DNA of 12,463 nucleotides from DAOMOP01 sp035444405 (GTDB taxonomy: Bacteria > Pseudomonadota > Gammaproteobacteria > Burkholderiales > Rhodocyclaceae). The notes beneath the pieces were generated by a model, which was not told the origin of the DNA, made no database searches, and worked only from the letters and a program-made list of their open reading frames with translations. Shown here piece by piece: positions 8,260 to 12,463 of this stretch (the stretch's first letter is position 1; the number at the start of each line of letters is the position of its first letter). The stretch spans positions 1 through 12,463 of the forward strand of contig DAOMOP010000119.1 in the NCBI GenBank assembly GCA_035444405.1, given 5' to 3'. The translations under genes were made by a program, and so were the position numbers.

Positions 8260-8439
8260 TCAGATCTCGACCATTTCGAAGTCTTCCTTGCGCGCACCGC
8301 AGTCCGGACAGGCCCAGTTCGGCGGAATGTCGCCCCAGCGCGTGCCCGCGGCGATGCCTTCGTCGGGCAGCCCGGCGGCCTCGTCGTAGATGAAACCGCA
8401 GATCAGGCACATGTAGGTCTTGTATTCCGGATTTGCCAT
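8260..8439 (-). CDS. Rubredoxin
   Basis: Small one-iron electron carrier of 59 residues; cytoplasmic. Four cysteines bind a single Fe: Cys11 and Cys14 in YMCLICGFIYDEAAG, and Cys44 and Cys47 in WACPDCGARKEDF. The G(T)RWGDIPPNW segment before the second pair and the aromatic residues packed round the site are standard for the family. The frame stays open upstream into the spacer, but the ATG at 8439 gives the normal length and is preceded by GGAG, with a rather long 11-base gap. It is the first gene of the minus-strand unit leading into pilG. Its electron-transfer partner cannot be told from the sequence, and a role in pilus signalling is only suggested by position. Confidence 0.95.
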   Translation of the reverse strand: MANPEYKTYMCLICGFIYDEAAGLPDEGIAAGTRWGDIPPNWACPDCGARKEDFEMVEI

Positions 8440-8542
8440 GCGGCGGCGTACTCCGAGCTCTTTTGGCGGTAGAATCCGCCGCATCTTACCGCATTTTCGG
8501 CGCCGGGCCAGACCACCGTCCTGACGCCGGACCGCATCCATC
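8440..8542. promoter_or_regulatory. Divergent intergenic region between rubredoxin-pil and thiD, with candidate -10 elements
   Basis: This 103-base spacer must carry promoters in both directions. On the plus strand TAGAAT at 8470-8475 resembles a -10 box, and it is framed exactly by a 5-bp inverted repeat (GGCGG/CCGCC, 8465-8480), a possible operator. On the minus strand TAAGAT (reverse complement of 8483-8488) could serve the rubredoxin-pil unit with a leader of about 37 bases. No convincing -35 box accompanies either. No thiamine (TPP) riboswitch motifs are visible before thiD. Confidence 0.4.
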
Positions 8543-9376
8543 ATGCCTGCCGCCGCGCCCGCCGTTCCTCCTTCCGTCCTGTGTTTTGCGACCGCCGATG
8601 CCACCGCCGGCGGCGGGGTGCAATCGGATGTGCTGACGCTCGCGAGCATGGGCTGCCATCCGCTCGCCGTCGTGTGTGCGGTGGCGGTGCGCGACACGCG
8701 TGGCGTCGAGGAGCTCGCGCCGCTCGACGCCGACACCGTCATCGCGCAGGCGCGCGCGGTGCTCGAGGACATTCCGGTGCGCGCATTCAAGCTCGGCATG
8801 GCGGGCAGCGCCGAGAATCTCGCGGCGATCGCCGAGGTGCTGTCGGACTACCCGGAGGTGCCGCTGGTGGTCGAGCCGGCGCTGTTCCATCTGCACGGCG
8901 ACGACGAGGCCGCCGAGGATTTCATGTCGGCGCTCGCCGAGCTGATCCTGCCGCAGGCCGCGGTGCTGGTGGCAAGCCGTCGCGACGTCGCGCGGCTGGC
9001 GGTCTGGGGAGACGAGGACGAGCCCGTGTCCGACGACGACGGCATCGCGAGCGTGCTCGGACTGGGCGCCGATTACGTGCTGGTGACCGGGGGCGGCGAG
9101 CCCGGCCCGCAGGTCGTCAACGTGTTGTACGGCTCGCGCGGCGTCGTGCGCAGCGACGCCTGGGAGCGCCTTGCCGGGCACTATCTGGGGGCGCGTGCGA
9201 CCTTGTCGACGGCGCTCGCCGGGGCCCTCGCGCACGGCATGGAAGTGCCCGAGGCGGTGCGCGAGGCGCAGGAATTCACATGGCAGGCGCTGACCGGCGC
9301 GTACCGCCCCGGCATGGGCCTGGCGCTGCCCGATCGCCTGTTCTGGGCGCGCGAGGACGCAGACGATGCTCACTGA
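8543..9376 (+). CDS. thiD: ThiD-like hydroxymethylpyrimidine (phosphate) kinase family protein with altered active-site motifs
   Basis: By family and neighbourhood this is the pyrimidine kinase of thiamine synthesis, phosphorylating HMP and HMP-P. The 277 residues have the ribokinase-like ThiD layout: a start at SVLCFATADATAGGGVQSD (11-29), then LTLASMGCHPLAVVCAVAVRDT, FKLGMAGS, VTGGGEPGPQVVNVLYG (181-197) and a C-terminal ATLSTALAGALAHG helix. Two motifs deviate. The usual AGSD..GGAG substrate loop reads ATADATAGGG, and the GSGC/GTGC anion-hole motif with its catalytic Cys reads GARA at 216-219. The Lys of the family's VKGGH motif is also absent (VTGGG). The fold therefore seems kept while activity is doubtful. 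The ribosome site is weak. The stop overlaps the thiE start. I am sure of the family, not of the function. Confidence 0.82.
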   Translation: MPAAAPAVPPSVLCFATADATAGGGVQSDVLTLASMGCHPLAVVCAVAVRDTRGVEELAPLDADTVIAQARAVLEDIPVRAFKLGMAGSAENLAAIAEVLSDYPEVPLVVEPALFHLHGDDEAAEDFMSALAELILPQAAVLVASRRDVARLAVWGDEDEPVSDDDGIASVLGLGADYVLVTGGGEPGPQVVNVLYGSRGVVRSDAWERLAGHYLGARATLSTALAGALAHGMEVPEAVREAQEFTWQALTGAYRPGMGLALPDRLFWAREDADDAH

Positions 9377-9983
9377 CGGGCTGTATCTGGTCACCCCCGA
9401 CTGCGCGGATACCGCGTGTCTGCTGGCGCTGCTCGACGACGCGCTGGGCGGGCGCCCGGCGCTGGTGCAATACCGCAGCAAGCTCGGCGATCGCGATTTG
9501 CGCCGTGAACAGGCCTTGCGTGCGGCGGCCTTGTGCCGCGCGCACGGGGTGCCGTTCATCGTCAATGACAGCCTCGCGCTGGCGCTCGAGGTCGGCGCCG
9601 ATGGCGTGCACATCGGCCGCGACGATGGCGACGTCGCCGCCGCACGCGCGGCCCTCGGCCCGCAGCGGCTGCTCGGCGTGTCGTGCTACGACGAGTGGGC
9701 GCGTGCCGAGGCGGCCGTGGCGGGCGGTGCCGACTACGTCGCGTTCGGCGCGATGTTCGCGTCGCCGACCAAGCCGCAGGCGGTGCGTGCTCCGCTCGCG
9801 CTGCTGCGCCGTGCGCGCGACGAGCTCGGCGTGCCGGTGGCCGCGATCGGCGGCATCACGCTCGACAATGCGGCACCGGTGGTCGACGCCGGTGCGAGCC
9901 TGCTCGCGGTGATCAGCGACGTCTTCGACGCGCCGCAGCCCGGTGCGCGCGCGGCGGCATACCGGCGGCTCTTCGCGTCGTGA
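9366..9983 (+). CDS. thiE: Thiamine-phosphate synthase ThiE
   Basis: Joins HMP pyrophosphate to the thiazole phosphate to give thiamine monophosphate; cytoplasmic TIM barrel. The 205 residues carry the family motifs in order: GLYLVTPD (5-12), VQYRSK (34-39, pyrophosphate contacts), FIVNDS (64-69, with Asn67/Asp68 for substrate and Mg), GADGVHIGRDD (77-87, with Asp79), LLGVSC (102-107), GADYVAFGAMFASPTK (121-136) and AAIGGIT (159-165). Length is normal and all expected ligand residues appear present. The ATG lies inside the end of thiD (11-base overlap) with GAGG nine bases upstream, so translation is likely coupled. An adjacent ThiD-like gene supports a thiamine role. Confidence 0.96.
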   Translation: MLTDGLYLVTPDCADTACLLALLDDALGGRPALVQYRSKLGDRDLRREQALRAAALCRAHGVPFIVNDSLALALEVGADGVHIGRDDGDVAAARAALGPQRLLGVSCYDEWARAEAAVAGGADYVAFGAMFASPTKPQAVRAPLALLRRARDELGVPVAAIGGITLDNAAPVVDAGASLLAVISDVFDAPQPGARAAAYRRLFAS

Positions 9984-10019
9984 GCGCGCCCGCGCCCGGG
10001 TGCAACACGACGGCGGCGC

Positions 10020-10045
10020 ATCAATTGATTCCAACTATTAACGAC
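10020..10045. promoter_or_regulatory. AT-rich palindrome in the hemL leader, candidate promoter or operator
   Basis: The 80 bases between thiE and hemL are GC-rich except for an island containing the perfect 10-bp palindrome ATCAATTGAT (10020-10029), followed by TATTAA (10036-10041). The composition contrasts sharply with its surroundings and suggests a separate hemL promoter or a protein-binding site. No -35/-10 pair with normal spacing is convincing, so the exact role is open. Confidence 0.35.
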
Positions 10046-10063
10046 AGGATCTCTGCAACCGAC

Positions 10064-11353
10064 ATGAACAGCAAGAACGAAGCCCTTTTCGATCGCGCCC
10101 AGAAAACCATCCCCGGCGGCGTCAATTCGCCGGTGCGGGCGTTCCGCTCGGTCGGCGGCACGCCGCGCTTCATCGAGCGCGCCGAAGGCGCGCGCGTGTG
10201 GGACGCCGACGGCCAGTGCTACATCGACTACGTGGGCTCGTGGGGACCGGCGATCGCCGGCCATGCCCATCCGGCCATCGTCGAGGCGGTGCGCGAGGCG
10301 GCGCTGCGCGGGCTGTCCTTCGGCGCCCCGACCGAGGCCGAGATCGAGATGGCCGAGACGATCTGCGCGCTGCTGCCGTCGGTCGAGATGCTGCGGCTGG
10401 TGAGCTCCGGCACCGAGGCGACGATGAGCGCGATCCGGCTCGCGCGCGGCTTTACCGGGCGCGATGCGATCGTCAAGTTCGAGGGCTGCTACCACGGCCA
10501 CGCCGACAGCCTGCTGGTCAAGGCCGGCTCGGGCCTGCTGACCTTCGGCAACCCGTCCTCGGGCGGCGTGCCGGCCGATTTCGCCAAGCACACCATCGTG
10601 CTCGGCTACAACGACCTGCAGCAGGTCGAGGATGCGTTCAAGGCGCGCGGCGACGAGATCGCCGCAGTCATCGTCGAGCCGGTGGCGGGCAACATGAATC
10701 TCGTCAAGCCGGCCCCGGGTTTCCTCGAGGGGCTGCGCCGCTTGTGCACCGCGCACGGCGCGGTGCTGATCTTCGACGAGGTGATGACCGGCTTTCGTGT
10801 CGGCCCGCAGGGCGTGCAAGGCCTGTACGGCATCACGCCGGACCTGACCACGCTCGGCAAGGTGATCGGCGGCGGCATGCCGGTCGGCGCCTTCGGCGGG
10901 CGGCGCGACATCATGCACGCCATCGCGCCGCTCGGCGCCGTCTATCAGGCCGCCACGCTGTCGGGCAGCCCGGTCGCGGTCGCCGCCGGGCTCGCGTCGC
11001 TGCGCCTGCTCGGCGAGCCCGGCTTCTACGACACGCTCGGCGCGCGCGCGACGCAGCTGGTCGACGGCCTGACGGCCGCCGCGCGCGCGGCCGGCGTGCG
11101 CTTCTGCGCCGATGCGGTCGGCGGGATGTTCGGCCTGTACTTTGGCGACGCAGTGCCGGCCTCGTTCGCCGGCGTCAACGCCTGCGACCGCGACGCGTTC
11201 AATCGCTTCTTCCACGCGATGCTGGCGGCCGGCCACTACTTCGCACCGTCGGCCTTCGAGGCCGGCTTCGTGTCGGCCGCCCATACCGAGGCCGACGTCG
11301 ATGCGACGATCGCGGCGGCGCGCGAGGTGTTCGCGGCGATGGCGAAGGGCTGA
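10064..11353 (+). CDS. hemL: Glutamate-1-semialdehyde 2,1-aminomutase HemL
   Basis: PLP enzyme that converts glutamate-1-semialdehyde to 5-aminolevulinate, the committed tetrapyrrole precursor in the C5 pathway; cytoplasmic dimer. The 429 residues match the family length. Key parts are the N-terminal IPGGVNSPVRAF (16-27), SSGTEATMSA (114-123, phosphate cup), CYHGHAD (142-148), FDEV with Asp238 (pairs with the PLP ring nitrogen), and TTLGKVIGGGMPVGA (262-276) with the Schiff-base Lys266. The YQAGTLSGNP segment of the family reads YQAATLSGSP here (294-303), two substitutions near the cofactor phosphate. The frame is open far upstream, but the ATG at 10064 gives the standard N-terminus. AGGA lies 14 bases upstream, an unusually long gap. 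Same strand as thiE, and either cotranscribed or driven from the AT-rich leader. Confidence 0.97.
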   Translation: MNSKNEALFDRAQKTIPGGVNSPVRAFRSVGGTPRFIERAEGARVWDADGQCYIDYVGSWGPAIAGHAHPAIVEAVREAALRGLSFGAPTEAEIEMAETICALLPSVEMLRLVSSGTEATMSAIRLARGFTGRDAIVKFEGCYHGHADSLLVKAGSGLLTFGNPSSGGVPADFAKHTIVLGYNDLQQVEDAFKARGDEIAAVIVEPVAGNMNLVKPAPGFLEGLRRLCTAHGAVLIFDEVMTGFRVGPQGVQGLYGITPDLTTLGKVIGGGMPVGAFGGRRDIMHAIAPLGAVYQAATLSGSPVAVAAGLASLRLLGEPGFYDTLGARATQLVDGLTAAARAAGVRFCADAVGGMFGLYFGDAVPASFAGVNACDRDAFNRFFHAMLAAGHYFAPSAFEAGFVSAAHTEADVDATIAAAREVFAAMAKG

Positions 11354-11378
11354 CGCGAAAGACAGTCGTTGCCGGGCA

Positions 11379-11397
11379 CACCGGGCGCGGCCCGGTG
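11379..11397. terminator. Hairpin between convergent hemL and mgtE, possible bidirectional terminator
   Basis: A perfect 8-bp inverted repeat (CACCGGGC, loop GCG, GCCCGGTG) lies 26 bases after the hemL stop and 22 bases beyond the mgtE stop. On the plus strand it is followed by GTTTGG, only a short T-run, so it is a weak intrinsic terminator by sequence. Its placement between converging genes supports the role. Confidence 0.5.
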
Positions 11398-11418
11398 GTT
11401 TGGCGCAGCCGCGCCTGC

Positions 11419-12463
11419 CTACAGCAGGAAGACCGTCGCCAGTCCGAGGAAGATGAAGAAGCCGCCCGAATCGGTCAGCGCGGTGATCATCACCGAGCTG
11501 CCGAGGGCCGGATCGCGGCCGAGGCGCGTGCGGATCATCGGAATCAGCACGCCGGCGGTCGCGGCCAGCAGCAGATTGAGCGTCATCGCCGCCGTCATCA
11601 CCGCGCCGAGCGCCCAGCTGCCGTACAGCCACCACGCCAGCACGCCGAGAAAGCCGCCCCAGAACAGGCCGTTGATCAGTGCGACGCCGACCTCCTTGCG
11701 GATCAGGCGTCGCGTCGCGCTGTGCTCGATCTGGCCGGTCGCGATCGCGCGCACGATCATCGTGGTGGTCTGGTTGCCGGAGTTGCCGCCGATGCCGGCG
11801 ACGATGGGCATCAGCGCGGCGAGCGCGACGAGCTTCTCGATCGAGTCCTCGAAGGCGCCGATCACGCGCGAGGCGATGATCGCGGTGACCATGTTGATCG
11901 CCAGCCACGCCCAGCGGTTCTTCACCGAGCTCCACACCGATGCGAAGATGTCTTCCTCCTCGCGCAGACCGGCGTTGCTGAGGATCTCGTGCTCGGATTC
12001 CTCGCGGATGTAGTCGACGACGTCGGCCACGGTCAGCCGCCCGATCACGCGCCGTTCCTTGTCGATCACGGGCGCCGACACGAGATCGTAGCGCTCGAAG
12101 GCCTGTGCCGCATCGTCGGCGTCGTCCTCCGGTTCGAAGCTGATCACCGTCTCGGCACGCATCACGTCGCCGACGAGCATCTCGGGGTCGTTGGTGAGCA
12201 GCTGCTCGAGAGTCAGGATGCCGCGCAGATGCTCTTCGCGGTCGACCACGAACAGTTTGTCGGTGTGGTCCGGCAACTCGTCGAAGCGGCGCAGGTAGCG
12301 CAGCACGACCTCGAGGGTGACGTCCTCGCGCACCGTCACCATGTCGAAGTCCATCAGCGCGCCGACGGTGTCCTCCGCATACGACATCGCCGCGCGCAGC
12401 TGCTCGCGCCCCTCGCTGTCGAGCGACTGGAAGACGTCCTGGATGACCTCGGGCGGCAGGTCG
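11419..12463 (-). CDS. mgtE: MgtE family magnesium transporter (N-terminus outside window)
   Basis: Mg2+ channel of the inner membrane, gated by cytoplasmic Mg sensing. 347 residues are present and the frame continues past the right edge, so the upstream ATG at 12387 is internal. In order: the end of the MgtE N domain (DLPPEVIQDVFQSLDSEGRE), two CBS domains (about 34-100 and 104-158), the plug-helix region (HEILSNAGLREEEDIF), and five membrane helices from about 184 to the C-terminus. The pore signature MPIVAGIGGNSGNQ is at 218-231, and the conserved pore Asp331 sits in ALTDSGGFF. Missing sequence should be about 100 residues, judging from the usual 450 or so. It converges on hemL and shows no functional link to it. 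Confidence 0.95.
   Translation of the reverse strand, partial: DLPPEVIQDVFQSLDSEGREQLRAAMSYAEDTVGALMDFDMVTVREDVTLEVVLRYLRRFDELPDHTDKLFVVDREEHLRGILTLEQLLTNDPEMLVGDVMRAETVISFEPEDDADDAAQAFERYDLVSAPVIDKERRVIGRLTVADVVDYIREESEHEILSNAGLREEEDIFASVWSSVKNRWAWLAINMVTAIIASRVIGAFEDSIEKLVALAALMPIVAGIGGNSGNQTTTMIVRAIATGQIEHSATRRLIRKEVGVALINGLFWGGFLGVLAWWLYGSWALGAVMTAAMTLNLLLAATAGVLIPMIRTRLGRDPALGSSVMITALTDSGGFFIFLGLATVFLL

Noticed and set aside
8440..8542. TPP riboswitch before thiD
   Set aside because: None of the conserved thi-box elements (CUGAGA, ACCUGAUCUGG) is present and the spacer is short.
8260..8799. N-terminally extended 179-residue rubredoxin
   Set aside because: The extension reads back through the divergent spacer and into antisense thiD. 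The last 59 residues alone are a complete rubredoxin with a suitable ATG.
10020..10029. FNR/Anr box before hemL
   Set aside because: The half-sites TTGAT and ATCAA are present but in reverse order and overlapping, not as TTGAT-N4-ATCAA.
9734..11935. Minus-strand open frame of over 700 codons across thiE, hemL and mgtE
   Set aside because: Rich in Arg, His and Asp, with no domains. It overlaps three genes with clear conserved motifs in other frames.

Overview
The window is about 12.5 kb of very GC-rich DNA whose protein-coding frames are strongly biased to G or C at third codon positions. Gene content and order point to a proteobacterium, most likely beta or a GC-rich gamma. This is inferred from a Pil-Chp chemosensory operon next to a rubredoxin gene, a thiD-thiE-hemL block and an MgtE transporter. 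There are no tRNA or rRNA genes, CRISPR arrays or complete mobile elements, and no gene-free stretch over 300 bases.

Left part, minus strand (about 8439 down to 1): one tightly packed transcription unit in the order rubredoxin, pilG, pilH, pilI, pilJ, chpA. Gaps are 4 to 52 bases. These are the signalling parts of the Pil-Chp pathway, which steers type IV pilus twitching and surface responses. PilJ is the receptor, PilI the CheW adaptor, ChpA the large hybrid histidine kinase with several phosphotransfer domains, and PilG and PilH the two single-domain response regulators. No pilK methyltransferase gene lies between pilJ and chpA. PilJ is unusually short: its two membrane helices are joined by only about eight residues, so the periplasmic sensor is missing. 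ChpA is recognisable from its N-terminus through the kinase core, the CheW-like domain and the first half of its receiver. Its similarity stops abruptly about 82 bases from the window edge, where the DNA instead looks like part of an unrelated plus-strand gene. That is either a rearrangement or a chimeric sequence end.

Middle part, plus strand (8543 to 11353): a ThiD-like kinase, ThiE and HemL. thiD and thiE overlap by 11 bases; hemL follows after 80 bases that hold an AT-rich palindrome. The ThiD-like protein has lost the usual glycine-rich motifs at both ends of its active site, whereas ThiE and the HemL core motifs look intact. The 103-base spacer between rubredoxin and thiD is the only divergent promoter region.

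Right part: hemL converges on a minus-strand mgtE magnesium transporter, with a GC-rich hairpin in between. The mgtE N-terminus lies outside the window.

I see no wholly new system. The points most worth a second look are the sensorless PilJ, the ThiD-like protein with lost active-site motifs, and the break in the chpA receiver domain.
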